Shown: positions 44,218 through 54,080 of the stretch, piece by piece | Position numbering within the stretch: the stretch's first letter is position 1 | How the letters are laid out: every line of letters starts with the position of its first letter | Assembly: GCF_017833255.1 (NCBI RefSeq) | Contig: NZ_JAFIBU010000001.1 | Coordinates: 2,821,001 to 2,885,000, forward strand | Origin: Paenibacillus sp. PvR098 | GTDB taxonomy: Bacteria > Bacillota > Bacilli > Paenibacillales > NBRC-103111 | Direction of reading: 5' to 3' | DNA length: 64,000 bases | Notes under the pieces: generated by a model | The model's input: the letters and a program-made list of their open reading frames with translations, nothing else | The model's database searches: none | What the model was told of the DNA's origin: nothing | Translations under genes and position numbers: made by a program

Positions 44218-44470
44218 CAACCTACCTCCAACTCCGAATCGGACCCTGTTTCCACCTGCGTCATAATTCGGATTCTTCAGGACGATGCCATTCTCTCGGC
44301 GATCACGATCCTTGCTATTATAAAAAGCATACCAAATCATTCCCCCCGCTGTACAGTCTAATGTAAAAGAAAGTAACCCGGGGGGCTAAGCCCCTGGATC
44401 TCAAACGAAATGAACGGAAGAGGGTCCTGATCAACTCGCTCTTGATACTAGCCCGATTAAACCTCATTGA

Positions 44471-44509
44471 AAAAATCCGGGACGCTTGGCCTCGCCAAAC
44501 TCCCGGATT
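44471..44509 (-). terminator. Intrinsic terminator of ppc
   Basis: AATCCGGGA and TTGG pair with CCAA and TCCCGGATT, followed on the minus strand by TTTTTT, 19 bases after the ppc stop. Confidence 0.9.
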
Positions 44510-44527
44510 AATGAATATTTTTCTATA

Positions 44528-47317
44528 TCAGCCTGTATTGCGTAGACCGGCGGCAATCCCGTTGATGGTCAGCAGCACCTCACGCAGCAGCGAATCGTCG
44601 TCATCCCCTTGCTCGCTCAGCGTGCGCAGCTCCGACAGGAGACCCACCTGCATATAGCTGAGAGGATCGACGTAAGGGTTGCGTAGGCGGATCGATTCCT
44701 GAATCACAGGCACGTTATCGAGAATTTCCTGCTGGCCGGTAATTTGCAGAATGAGCTCCGACGCTTGACGGTACTCCTCTTGAATCAGATTGAAAATGCG
44801 TTCAGCAATGCTCTGATCGTGAATCATGCTGCTGTACTCTTTGGCAATGAGCAGATCTGCCTTGGCCAGCGCCATCTGAAGATTATCGATCAGGGAGCGG
44901 AAGAACGACCACTTCTGATACATCTCCTGCATCACTTTCAGATTGTCCGGGTTTTCTTGATAAAAGCTGTTCAAGCCGGAACCCGAAGCGTACCAAGCCG
45001 GAAGCAAATACCGGCTCTGTGTCCACGCGAACACCCACGGGATAGCCCTAAGATCCTCGAAACGATCGCTATTCTTGCGTTTGGAAGGACGGGAGCCGAT
45101 GTTCAGCTCGCCGATCTCCGGCAGCGGCGTCGACTCCTTGAAGAACGTCAAGAAATCCGGATCGCGGAAGATAAGGTCCTGATACTTCTGCTGCGCCTTC
45201 TCGGAAATACCGAGCATGATCTTTTCCCAAGCCTGCTCCGCATCGTTCGTTTGCGGGTTCTTCGCCCACAAAGCGCTTGTGATGAGCGCCGATGTCGCTT
45301 GCTCCAAACTGCGGTATGCGATGCCTTTCATCGAATAGCGCGAGGAAAGCACCTCACCCTGCTCCGTGATCTTGATGCCTCCGCCAACCGTATCCGCCGG
45401 CTGCGCCAGGATACTGCGGTTAAGCGGCATCCCCCCGCGGCCGAGCGCACCGCCGCGGCCATGGAAAAACTTCAGCTTCACCCCGAACGGCTTCGCTGCG
45501 GCCGTAATGCTGCGCAGCGCCACACGTAGCTCCCAGTTCGCGGTAATCACGCCGCCGTCCTTATTGCTGTCGGAGTAACCCAGCATGATCTCCTGCAGAT
45601 GGTTCGTGCTGTTCAAGCTGTTCCGGTAAGCTGGAATCTGGAACAACATCGTCATGATCTCCGGCGCCGCATGCAGGTCATCGATCGTTTCGAACAACGG
45701 AACGGACTGCAGCGTGCAGGTGATCGAGCCGTCCGCCTCATGCAGATACAGTCCCGCTTCTTTACCGAAAACAAGCACCTCCAGAAGATCGCTTGCTCCC
45801 TGCGTCATACTGATCAAGTAGCTGGATATGCAGTTCCGGCCGAATTCCTGCTGGGCTTTGCCGATAACGCGAAAAACATCCATGCACTCTTGGGTCGATT
45901 CGGTATAATGCAAGTACGGAGAAGTAATCGGTCTGGGATCATTCAGAATGCCCGTCAGCAGCTCAATTTTTTGCGTTTCCGTCAATGCGCTGTAATCCGG
46001 ACAAATGCTCATCTTGGCCAAAATCTCCGTCATGGCCGCTTCGTGCTCCTTGCTGTGCTGCCTTACATCCAGAGCAACAAGGTGAAAGCCGAACAGTTCC
46101 ACTTGGCGAATGATTTTCTGTACATAAGAATCGGCGATAAAATCGGCATAGTGATTGCGCAAACTGCGTTCCATCACAAGCAGATCTTCCATCAACTCGG
46201 ATGGATTGTTATATTTTTGCCCTTCCCCGACATTCGGATTGGCGGTATTGCGAATTTTCTGAATCATATACTTCACTTTAATGCGATATGGCTCATTTTC
46301 GTTGCGCCACACGACACCTGGAGGAAGGGTAATGCTGTCCCGGTCTTTCTGAATGGAATCCAGCAGCTCGGCCGTCACATCGACGATATTCTTGCTGAAG
46401 CTCATACGCCGCATGAGTCCGGTCAGCTGCTCTTCATATTTTTTCAGCACCAGATTCCGGTGCATCGTGAGTGTTTGCCACGTAATCGTGGAAGTTACGG
46501 ACGGATTGCCGTCACGGTCTCCGCCGATCCAAGAGCCGAACTTCAAGTACGTCGGTACGTGCCAAGACTGGTCCGGATAATATTTATGCAAGCAGCGCTC
46601 AAGCTCCTGATACACTTGCGGAAGCACGTCGAACAGCGTTTCGTCAAAATAGTAAAGGCCATTCTTGACTTCGTCGATGACCGTAGGCTTACGGTCACGC
46701 AGCTCATCGGTCTGCCAGAGGGTGATGACTTCGCCGAGAAGATTCTCTCGCAGCTGCTCGCGCTCACGGAACGTTAGATTAGGGTTGTCCAGCTCCATGA
46801 CGTCTTTTGCGATGCGCTGATGAATGTCCAGCACCGCGCGGCGGGTTGCTTCCGTCGGATGCGCGGTCATGACGAGCTCAAGTGAGATGCCTTGGATTAT
46901 CTCCTGCACTTCGGCGAAGCCGATGCCGAGATTCTTCAGCTCGCGAACCGAATCCTCGATCGATCCGGGCTGAACGCTCTCGCCTGCCGTACGCTCATAA
47001 TCGCGCTTACGGCGAATCCGGTGGTTCTGCTCCGCAATATTAATTAGTTGGAAGTAAATGGCGAATGCTCGAATCACCTGATAGCGAATCTCCGGCTCCA
47101 AGCCATTCATCGTATCCTTTAATTCGGCATACATTTCCGGTGAATATTGAGCACGCAGCGATTTACTCATTTCTCTAATTTTCTCTACAATGGTAAACAG
47201 CTCATTTCCGCCTTGATGCACAAGCACCTCACCCAGGATATGCCCTAGAAACCGTACGTCTCTGCGCAGCAAATTGTTGGACGTGTTTTTGTTAATCAAA
47301 CTGATTGAATCCGACAT
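44528..47317 (-). CDS. ppc: Phosphoenolpyruvate carboxylase
   Basis: About 929 residues. Adds bicarbonate to phosphoenolpyruvate to refill oxaloacetate. Carries the catalytic segments VMTAHPTEATRRAVLDIHQR (active His), GGDRDGNPSVTSTITW, GYSDSNKDGG and FHGRGGALGRGGMPLNRSIL, and the C-terminus RNTG. Start at ATG 47317 after GGAGGATACTC. Complete and single, with its own terminator. Confidence 0.97.
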   Translation of the reverse strand: MSDSISLINKNTSNNLLRRDVRFLGHILGEVLVHQGGNELFTIVEKIREMSKSLRAQYSPEMYAELKDTMNGLEPEIRYQVIRAFAIYFQLINIAEQNHRIRRKRDYERTAGESVQPGSIEDSVRELKNLGIGFAEVQEIIQGISLELVMTAHPTEATRRAVLDIHQRIAKDVMELDNPNLTFREREQLRENLLGEVITLWQTDELRDRKPTVIDEVKNGLYYFDETLFDVLPQVYQELERCLHKYYPDQSWHVPTYLKFGSWIGGDRDGNPSVTSTITWQTLTMHRNLVLKKYEEQLTGLMRRMSFSKNIVDVTAELLDSIQKDRDSITLPPGVVWRNENEPYRIKVKYMIQKIRNTANPNVGEGQKYNNPSELMEDLLVMERSLRNHYADFIADSYVQKIIRQVELFGFHLVALDVRQHSKEHEAAMTEILAKMSICPDYSALTETQKIELLTGILNDPRPITSPYLHYTESTQECMDVFRVIGKAQQEFGRNCISSYLISMTQGASDLLEVLVFGKEAGLYLHEADGSITCTLQSVPLFETIDDLHAAPEIMTMLFQIPAYRNSLNSTNHLQEIMLGYSDSNKDGGVITANWELRVALRSITAAAKPFGVKLKFFHGRGGALGRGGMPLNRSILAQPADTVGGGIKITEQGEVLSSRYSMKGIAYRSLEQATSALITSALWAKNPQTNDAEQAWEKIMLGISEKAQQKYQDLIFRDPDFLTFFKESTPLPEIGELNIGSRPSKRKNSDRFEDLRAIPWVFAWTQSRYLLPAWYASGSGLNSFYQENPDNLKVMQEMYQKWSFFRSLIDNLQMALAKADLLIAKEYSSMIHDQSIAERIFNLIQEEYRQASELILQITGQQEILDNVPVIQESIRLRNPYVDPLSYMQVGLLSELRTLSEQGDDDDSLLREVLLTINGIAAGLRNTG

Positions 47318-47460
47318 GAGTATCCTCCATCCTACCAATGCAAGGTAATAGCCACTATTTTAACACATCCTACTGAAACCATGTAGTCCATTTATGCGGT
47401 GAAGTGAAAAAATCCCCAGAACCACTCTTATCATTGCCGCATTTGATATGAAGGGTTACA

Positions 47461-50220
47461 ATGAATGGAAGGGAAGGAAACTTATTCTTCCCTAGAAGGG
47501 ACATGGATATGTTCAAATTAAAAAGAACGAGCATCCGTACAAAAATTGCCCTGGGCTATCTGGCCATTCTTCTTTGTCTCGGATTCTCTACCTTCGTCCT
47601 CATGGACCAAATGTACACCCGGCAGACAGAGATTCAACATATGATCAGTCATGATCTGGAAACCAATCATTTATCGAACAGGATTGAAAAGCATGTGCTA
47701 GACATGGAGACCGGGTATAGAGGCTATGTCCTGACAGGCAACTCGACTTATCTGGAGCCTTATTACAAAGGAAAGCAGCAATGGCTTCAAGACTACAATA
47801 GGCTGCTTCTTTTGATTTCAGATGATACGCCGAGCCAGCAGCAAAATCTCGAAGCGATCAAATCTACAATTGAGGAGTGGATACTGACCTCCGAAGATCC
47901 CTCAATCGCGTTAACGGAACAAAGCAGAATCGAGCTCTTGAACCAAATGTATAAAGATGATCCCGGCAAAAAGCATATGGACCTGCTGAGGCAGCAGTTC
48001 GAAAGCCTCCGAAGCATAGAACAAGAGCGGACCGCCGCTCGCATATCGGAGCTCGAAAGTAAAATCACCCTGCTGAAAACCGAGCTCTATCTGCTAGTAT
48101 TGGCGGCTATTCCCATTTCCATTATAATTACCTTCCTCATTTCAAACTCCATCGTGGAGCCGATCCGGCAGGTAGTCGGTACGATCCGAAGCATCGCATC
48201 GTCCGAAAACAATTTGACGACCCGCATCAAAGTCCATACCAAGGATGAGATCCGCGATCTGGCCGAGGTGACCAACCTGCTTCTGGACAGTTTTGAGCAT
48301 CAGAACTGGCTGAAGTCGACCATTGCAGAAACGGCGACGATATACCAAGGCAAAGTTAACGTAACCGAGCTGGCGCAATCTTTCCTTAATAAGCTGGCCG
48401 TTCTGCTCAATGCTACACACGGCGTGTTCTATATAAAGTCCGGCTTCGGAGAGCCGAACAAGCTGATAAAAGCGGCCACCTATGCGGAATCGGGGGATTT
48501 ACCGGCGAAGAATACGATATGGATCGGTGAAGGATTGGTCGGTCAAGCAGCGCAGGAACAGAAAGTGATTTCCGTCCCTGACATTCCTCCCGATTATGTT
48601 CAGATTAGCTCGAGTTTCGGGAACGCCCCGCCGCGCAGCTTGCTGATCTTTCCGGTGACCTTCGAAGGTGAGGTAGAGGCCGTCATTGAGCTCGCTTCAC
48701 TGAAGTCGTTTACCCCGCTTCAGCTAGAGCTGCTGGAACAAATCCGCGATTCCTTCGGTATCGCCGTTCACAGCGTCGCCGGCCGCATGGAGCTGGAACG
48801 GCTGTACTGCGAGTCTCAAGCTTTGACCGAGGAGCTGCAGTCGTATTCCACGAAGCTGCGAATCCAGCAGGAAGCCTTAATCGCAACCAACGAGTCGCTG
48901 CGACAGTCGGAAGAAAGGCTTCAATGGCAAAAGCACGCTTTAGAGCAGCAGGCTGAGGACCTTTCAGCCATGTCCAAGTATAAATCCGAGTTTCTCGCCA
49001 ACATGTCTCATGAATTGAGAACCCCGCTGAATAGCATGCTGATTTTGTCTCAATTGCTTGCCGACAATAAAGAGGGGAACCTGACCGACAAACAAAAAGA
49101 ATTCGCCCAGACGATCTACTCCTCTGGCTGCGACCTCCTCCGCCTGATCGACGAGATTCTTGATTTATCGAAGGTGGAAGCAGGGAAAATGGAGTTGAAC
49201 CTAGAGCTGTGCAGCCTCGAAAGCCTGACAGACAATTTGGCCCGAAGCTTCGACCCTGTGGCGGATAAGAAAGGCATTCGATTTCATATTCAGTACGGTC
49301 AGAACGTGCCGAGTGAGATCTACACCGACGAATACCGACTTCAGCAAATTTTGCGCAACTTTTTGTCTAATGCGTTCAAATTCACCTCGAAAGGCAGTGT
49401 ATCGCTGCGCATCGAGCGCATGACCCATATATTCCGGAATGACGACGAAGACGTTATTCCTGCTATCGCCTTCTCCGTTATGGATACAGGCATCGGAATT
49501 CCCTCAGATAAGCTGGACTTGATTTTTGAAGCTTTCCGACAGGTGGACGGATCCACGGTACGCAAATACGGCGGCACAGGGCTTGGACTGACCATCAGCC
49601 GGGAGCTGTCTCGCCTGCTCGGCGGAAGCATTCGCGTCGAAAGCTCAAGTGGTGCAGGCAGCCGCTTCACCCTTTATTTGCCCGAAAACCTTAAATCTCC
49701 AATCATTTCACCGAATACAAGTGAGTCGGATTTAGAAGTTGCCGCTTCCTCCGCCGACAACGTGCAAAGCAGCTATCTCGCCGAGGTCTATCATACTCTC
49801 GAGGAGACCGAGACCACGGCTGACGGACGGGAAAATGCAGAGCACATGTTCGCAGATAAAAACGTATTATTGGTGGAAGACGACATCCGTAATGTTTTCG
49901 CCCTGTCCAGTGTTTTGGAGAAGCTGCGGATGAACGTGATCTATGCCGATAACGGCCGGGATGCGCTGACACAGTTGGAAAGCCTGCCTGAAATCGATCT
50001 CATCTTAATGGACATCATGATGCCGGAGATGGGCGGCTTGGAGACCATAAGGCAAATCCGCAGCATACCGGAATACGAGCAGGTGCCCATCATCGCTTTG
50101 TCGGCGAAAGTCATGGCGGAAGACAGGCAGCAAAGCCTGGAGGCCGGCGCATCCGACTACATCAGAAAACCGGTCGACTTGTCCAAGCTGCTGTCCATGC
50201 TGGCCCGGGTCATGAATTGA
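47461..50220 (+). CDS. Hybrid sensor histidine kinase (CHASE3-HAMP-GAF-HisKA-HATPase-REC)
   Basis: Up to 919 residues. A membrane helix, a CHASE3 extracytoplasmic sensor (DMETGYRGYVLTGNSTYLEP is its signature), and a second helix at about residues 205-225. Then HAMP, GAF (about 290-440), a coiled coil, HisKA with FLANMSHELRTPLNSML (His near 517), the ATPase domain (N box QILRNFLSNAFKFTSKG, G1 MDTGIGIP, G2 GGTGLGLTISREL) and a C-terminal receiver (LILMDIMMPEMGG, Asp near 851). Starts at 47461 (after GAAGGG) and 47509 are both plausible. No separate output regulator is adjacent, so it may feed a phosphorelay. A terminator follows. Confidence 0.92.
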   Translation: MNGREGNLFFPRRDMDMFKLKRTSIRTKIALGYLAILLCLGFSTFVLMDQMYTRQTEIQHMISHDLETNHLSNRIEKHVLDMETGYRGYVLTGNSTYLEPYYKGKQQWLQDYNRLLLLISDDTPSQQQNLEAIKSTIEEWILTSEDPSIALTEQSRIELLNQMYKDDPGKKHMDLLRQQFESLRSIEQERTAARISELESKITLLKTELYLLVLAAIPISIIITFLISNSIVEPIRQVVGTIRSIASSENNLTTRIKVHTKDEIRDLAEVTNLLLDSFEHQNWLKSTIAETATIYQGKVNVTELAQSFLNKLAVLLNATHGVFYIKSGFGEPNKLIKAATYAESGDLPAKNTIWIGEGLVGQAAQEQKVISVPDIPPDYVQISSSFGNAPPRSLLIFPVTFEGEVEAVIELASLKSFTPLQLELLEQIRDSFGIAVHSVAGRMELERLYCESQALTEELQSYSTKLRIQQEALIATNESLRQSEERLQWQKHALEQQAEDLSAMSKYKSEFLANMSHELRTPLNSMLILSQLLADNKEGNLTDKQKEFAQTIYSSGCDLLRLIDEILDLSKVEAGKMELNLELCSLESLTDNLARSFDPVADKKGIRFHIQYGQNVPSEIYTDEYRLQQILRNFLSNAFKFTSKGSVSLRIERMTHIFRNDDEDVIPAIAFSVMDTGIGIPSDKLDLIFEAFRQVDGSTVRKYGGTGLGLTISRELSRLLGGSIRVESSSGAGSRFTLYLPENLKSPIISPNTSESDLEVAASSADNVQSSYLAEVYHTLEETETTADGRENAEHMFADKNVLLVEDDIRNVFALSSVLEKLRMNVIYADNGRDALTQLESLPEIDLILMDIMMPEMGGLETIRQIRSIPEYEQVPIIALSAKVMAEDRQQSLEAGASDYIRKPVDLSKLLSMLARVMN

Positions 50221-50223
50221 ATG

Positions 50224-50257
50224 AAACCGTCATGCCTAACCGGCTGACGGTTTTTTT
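50224..50257 (+). terminator. Intrinsic terminator of the hybrid kinase gene
   Basis: AAACCGTC / GACGGTTT stem followed by seven T, 4 bases after the stop. Confidence 0.9.
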
Positions 50258-50337
50258 GCATGTGTTTAAAGGTCAGTTCCACAGGTTAATAGGTTGATAG
50301 GTTGATAAACCGCCTTACGGGAGAAGGAGCTGACGCT

Positions 50338-52083
50338 ATGCTTTGGGAATGCTTTTATCACGTTTCTCACAGTAACTGGGCCTATGCCTATGATAACGAA
50401 ACTGTGCATCTTCGAATCCGTACCAAACGCGACGATGTAGAAGAAATACACGCCGTAACAGGAGACAAGTACGATTGGGATCGTACGTATGCGGAATACC
50501 CGATGATGAAGACTGCTTCGGATGCCATGTTCGATTACTGGGAGGCGTATCTCAAACCCGCTTACCGCCGGGTTTCCTACGGATTCCGACTCAGGTCGGG
50601 AGAGGAGACAGCCTGGATGGTCGAAACCGGAATTTACGGTGAACCACCCACCCCGCCAGGAGGATACTTCGACTTTCCTTACATCCACGAAATTGATACG
50701 CACTCGGCTCCGGACTGGGCGAAATCGGCCGTATTTTATCAAATATTCCCTGACCGCTTCGCAAACGGCAATCCGGACAACGATCCGGAAGGAACCGAGG
50801 AGTGGGGAAACCAACCGACAACGGACAACCTATTTGGCGGAGACCTGCAGGGCATCATCGATCATCTCGATTACATAGAAGATTTAGGCGTCAACGCGCT
50901 TTATCTTACGCCGGTATTTCGCTCCCCATCCAATCATAAGTACGACACGCTGGATTACAAAAAGGTAGACCCTCAGTTCGGGAATATCGATACCTTAAAA
51001 ACATTGGTGGAAGCCTGCCACGAACGAGGTATCCGCGTCATGCTGGATGCCGTATTCAACCACTGCAGCGTGGAGTTCCCTCCGTTTCAAGACTTGGTCA
51101 AGAACGGCGAGGACTCCATGTACGTCGACTGGTTTCACGTACGCAAGTATCCGCTGGAGGTACAAGACGGCATTCCCACTTATGATACCTTCGGATTTTT
51201 CGAGCACATGCCCAAGTTCAACACCGCGAACCCGGAAGTAAGGCAATACTTGCTGGATATAGCCGAGTATTGGATCAAGGAAGTTGATATCGATGGCTGG
51301 AGGCTTGATGTAGCTAACGAAATCGACCATCAATTTTGGCGTGACTTCCGCAAGGTCGTCAAAACGGCTAAGCCTGAGGCGTATATCGTTGGCGAGGTGT
51401 GGAACGACTCCATGAAATGGCTGCTCGGAGATCAGTTCGATTCGGTGATGAACTATCCCTTCTCCTCCAAAGTGCTGGAGTTTTTCTCCGGGTCTTATAT
51501 CGACGGACATACCTTCTCAAGCAGCATGGGCCACCTGCTCATGCGTTATCCGCAGCAAACGAACGAAGTCATCTTCAACCTGCTCTGCAGCCATGATACA
51601 CCCCGCATGCTCACACGCGTCGGTGAAGACAAACGAAGACTCAAGCTTTGCGTCGTTTTTCTGCTGACCTATATGGGGACGCCCTGCATCTTCTACGGCG
51701 ATGAAATCGGTTTAAGTGGCGGGGATGACCCTGATTGCCGCAAATGCATGGAGTGGGACCCGGAAAGACAGGATAATGAGCTTTATGATTTCTATAAACT
51801 GATGATCGCGCTGCGCAAAGAATACGATGTCCTTCGTAAGGGGAGTTTTCGCTTCTTGAAGGCCGATTCCGGCGATTCACGAATCATCTATGAGCGGATC
51901 GATGACAGCATGCATTTTACCATATGGATGAATAACACGGAAGAAGAGACGGTACTGAGCCATCCGATGGAAACGAGCGATTGGAAGGATGCACTCTCGG
52001 GTCAGGAGGCACTTCCCGAGGACGGCATGATGAACATTAAGCTGGATCCGCTCGGGTATCGCATTTTGTATCGCTCACTCTAA
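50338..52083 (+). CDS. GH13 alpha-glycosidase (neopullulanase/cyclomaltodextrinase type)
   Basis: 581 residues, probably cytosolic (no signal peptide). An N-terminal CBM34-like beta domain (HLRIRTKRDDVEEIHAV...) and the GH13 barrel with all four conserved regions: DAVFNHC, GWRLDVANE (nucleophile Asp), VGEVWND (acid Glu) and CSHDTPR (third Asp). The layout is that of GH13_20 enzymes acting on cyclodextrins, pullulan or maltodextrins. Start ATG 50338 follows AAGGAG; an upstream in-frame start at 50302 lacks a site. The AI-2E transporter gene follows after 44 bases. Confidence 0.92.
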   Translation: MLWECFYHVSHSNWAYAYDNETVHLRIRTKRDDVEEIHAVTGDKYDWDRTYAEYPMMKTASDAMFDYWEAYLKPAYRRVSYGFRLRSGEETAWMVETGIYGEPPTPPGGYFDFPYIHEIDTHSAPDWAKSAVFYQIFPDRFANGNPDNDPEGTEEWGNQPTTDNLFGGDLQGIIDHLDYIEDLGVNALYLTPVFRSPSNHKYDTLDYKKVDPQFGNIDTLKTLVEACHERGIRVMLDAVFNHCSVEFPPFQDLVKNGEDSMYVDWFHVRKYPLEVQDGIPTYDTFGFFEHMPKFNTANPEVRQYLLDIAEYWIKEVDIDGWRLDVANEIDHQFWRDFRKVVKTAKPEAYIVGEVWNDSMKWLLGDQFDSVMNYPFSSKVLEFFSGSYIDGHTFSSSMGHLLMRYPQQTNEVIFNLLCSHDTPRMLTRVGEDKRRLKLCVVFLLTYMGTPCIFYGDEIGLSGGDDPDCRKCMEWDPERQDNELYDFYKLMIALRKEYDVLRKGSFRFLKADSGDSRIIYERIDDSMHFTIWMNNTEEETVLSHPMETSDWKDALSGQEALPEDGMMNIKLDPLGYRILYRSL

Positions 52084-52127
52084 GGCTTCATCGGCAGCAA
52101 CAGGTATAAAGAAGTGGAGTGGTCCTT

Positions 52128-53189
52128 GTGCCGCAGAGTCGTTGGTTCCGTATCAGCCTTGGTCTGATCCTGCTGCTGATTATTATCAATTTATTCAACC
52201 AAATCAGCTTTCTGTTTGTGCCGATCTACACCATGGCCAAGATGCTGCTGATTCCATTCGCCGCGGCGGGCTTCTTCTACTACCTACTGCGTCCACTAGT
52301 TCACCTCTGGGAGCGTCGGGGGATGAAGCGTAAGGAAGCTACGCTGCTGATTTATGTGGTCTTGACCGCTTTTACCGCGCTGCTCATGATCGGCCTAGGT
52401 CCCATGCTTCAGAGTCAGTTAAATCTCTTTCTGGAAAATGTGCCTGAGCTTCTGGAGGCGCTGCGCGTACAGTTGGAGCATTTCGAAGAAAATCGTTTTC
52501 TTGCCGCATTCTTTCCGTCAGACAGCTTTGATCTCACGGCCAAAGTGTCGGATTGGGTAAACCGCAGCATCACCTTAGCTACGAACTACGTTACCGGTTT
52601 AATCAGTCTGGTAACTAGTACGCTACTGATCCTGACGGCGATCCCCGTCATTTTGTATTACTGGCTGACGGAGGGGCATTATGCGAAGCAAGCGCTTCTG
52701 GACTGGCTCCCTGAGAGAGTGAATTCCGTCGCGGAAGAGCTGCTGACAGAGATCGATAGTGTGCTGGGTGAATTTACGATCGGCCGTATCGTAGTCTGTC
52801 TTGTGGTGGGCGTCATGGTCTATGCCGGATTCCTTCTGATCGGCCTCCCTTATCCGATGCTGCTCGCCCTCTTCGCCATGGTCATGAATCTGATACCTCT
52901 CATCGGTCCGATGATCGGTACGATTCCAAGCTTTATTGTCGCATTTACGGAATCCTCTGTCATGGCCGTGTGGGTCATCGTCATCGTTGTAGTGGCCAAG
53001 CTGGCCGATAACATATTAGTCTCGCCGCAAGTATTCAGCAACCGGATGGACCTGCACCCGTTAACCGTGCTTCTCCTGCTGATCATATCTGCGGAAGCAG
53101 CGGGAATTCTCGGCATGATATTCGTCATTCCGGTATATATGGTTGTCAAAATTATGTGGCTTCGCTTCCGGCCGAGGCTGAGCACTTGA
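52128..53189 (+). CDS. AI-2E family transporter (TqsA/YdbI-like)
   Basis: About 353 residues, integral membrane, some eight helices, with the family pattern of paired N-terminal helices, a long extracytoplasmic loop rich in LLEALR/LEHFEENR-type helices, and the C-terminal LPYPMLLALFAMVMNLIPLI-GPMIG and LADNILVSPQVFSNRMDLHP segments. Substrate uncertain: members export autoinducer-2 or act as Na+/H+ exchangers. Start at GTG 52128 (GGAG eight bases upstream); GTG 52119 is in frame. Confidence 0.9.
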   Translation: MPQSRWFRISLGLILLLIIINLFNQISFLFVPIYTMAKMLLIPFAAAGFFYYLLRPLVHLWERRGMKRKEATLLIYVVLTAFTALLMIGLGPMLQSQLNLFLENVPELLEALRVQLEHFEENRFLAAFFPSDSFDLTAKVSDWVNRSITLATNYVTGLISLVTSTLLILTAIPVILYYWLTEGHYAKQALLDWLPERVNSVAEELLTEIDSVLGEFTIGRIVVCLVVGVMVYAGFLLIGLPYPMLLALFAMVMNLIPLIGPMIGTIPSFIVAFTESSVMAVWVIVIVVVAKLADNILVSPQVFSNRMDLHPLTVLLLLIISAEAAGILGMIFVIPVYMVVKIMWLRFRPRLST

Positions 53190-53209
53190 TATAACAGGAG
53201 GAAAAAGAG

Positions 53210-54031
53210 ATGAATACCAATCCAGTGCAATCGGGTGTTGGCAAGGACAGACGCATGGAAGGACAAGTGGCGCTCGTCACCGGCGGAGGGTCGGGGATCG
53301 GTAAAGCTTCCGCTCTGCTTCTTAGCGAGCATGGAGCAAAGGTGTGTATCCTTGGAAGAACTGCGGAAGAGCTCGACGAAACGAAAAAGCAAATCGAAGC
53401 ACGCGGCGGCGAAGCGATGGCTGTAGTCGCGGATATCTCTGTCCCAAGCGATATGGAGGCAGCTGTAAAGCAAACCGTAAATCACTGGGGCCGTCTCGAT
53501 GTTGTTTGCGCCAATGCCGGCATCAACGGCGTCATGACCTCGATCGAGGACATGGAAGTTGACGATTGGCAGCAGGTGGTGGACATTAACCTAAGAGGTA
53601 CCTTCCTCACAGTGAAGTATGCAGTGCCTTACATGAAAACAAGCGGTGGCAGTATCATCATCACCAGCTCCATCAACGGCAATCGGGTATTCTCTAACTT
53701 AGGCTTCAGCACCTACAGCACCACCAAGGCCGGCCAAGTCGCCTTCATGAAGATGGCTGCCCTGGAGCTGGCGCAATACCGTATTCGCGTCAATGCCATA
53801 TGCCCTGGCGCGATTGAAACCAACATTGACGATAGCACGCATAAACGTCCGGCGCTGGAGGAGATTCGCATTCCAGTAGAGTTCCCTGAGGGCGACCAAC
53901 CGCTTGCTCGCGGCCCAGGGTCCTCGGAGCAGGTGGCGGATCTGGTGCTTTTCCTGGCCGGCAAAGCGTCTTCCCACATTTCAGGCACCGAAATTTACAT
54001 CGACGGCGCGGAATCGCTGCTTCGGGGATAA
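53210..54031 (+). CDS. Short-chain dehydrogenase/reductase
   Basis: 273 residues, classical SDR. Cofactor motif VTGGGSGIGKA (TGxxxGxG), the NAG motif CANAGINGV, catalytic Ser in ITSSINGN and the YxxxK pair in YSTTKAGQ. ATG 53210 follows AGGAGG. It lies 20 bases after the transporter gene and is likely co-transcribed. Substrate unknown. Confidence 0.92.
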   Translation: MNTNPVQSGVGKDRRMEGQVALVTGGGSGIGKASALLLSEHGAKVCILGRTAEELDETKKQIEARGGEAMAVVADISVPSDMEAAVKQTVNHWGRLDVVCANAGINGVMTSIEDMEVDDWQQVVDINLRGTFLTVKYAVPYMKTSGGSIIITSSINGNRVFSNLGFSTYSTTKAGQVAFMKMAALELAQYRIRVNAICPGAIETNIDDSTHKRPALEEIRIPVEFPEGDQPLARGPGSSEQVADLVLFLAGKASSHISGTEIYIDGAESLLRG

Positions 54032-54033
54032 AC

Positions 54034-54067
54034 AAAGGGCTGCCCCTCTTCTAAGGGGCGGCCCTTT
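54034..54067. terminator. Bidirectional terminator between SDR and melA-like genes
   Basis: AAAGGGC, GCCCCT / AGGGGC, GCCCTTT stem between two convergent genes, A-run on one side and T-run on the other. Confidence 0.85.
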
Positions 54068-54080
54068 GAGGCTTTTATGA

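Noticed and set aside
45599..46777. Long plus-strand open frame of 392 codons
   Set aside because: It lies wholly antisense to ppc in GC-rich codons and has no ribosome site or family resemblance.
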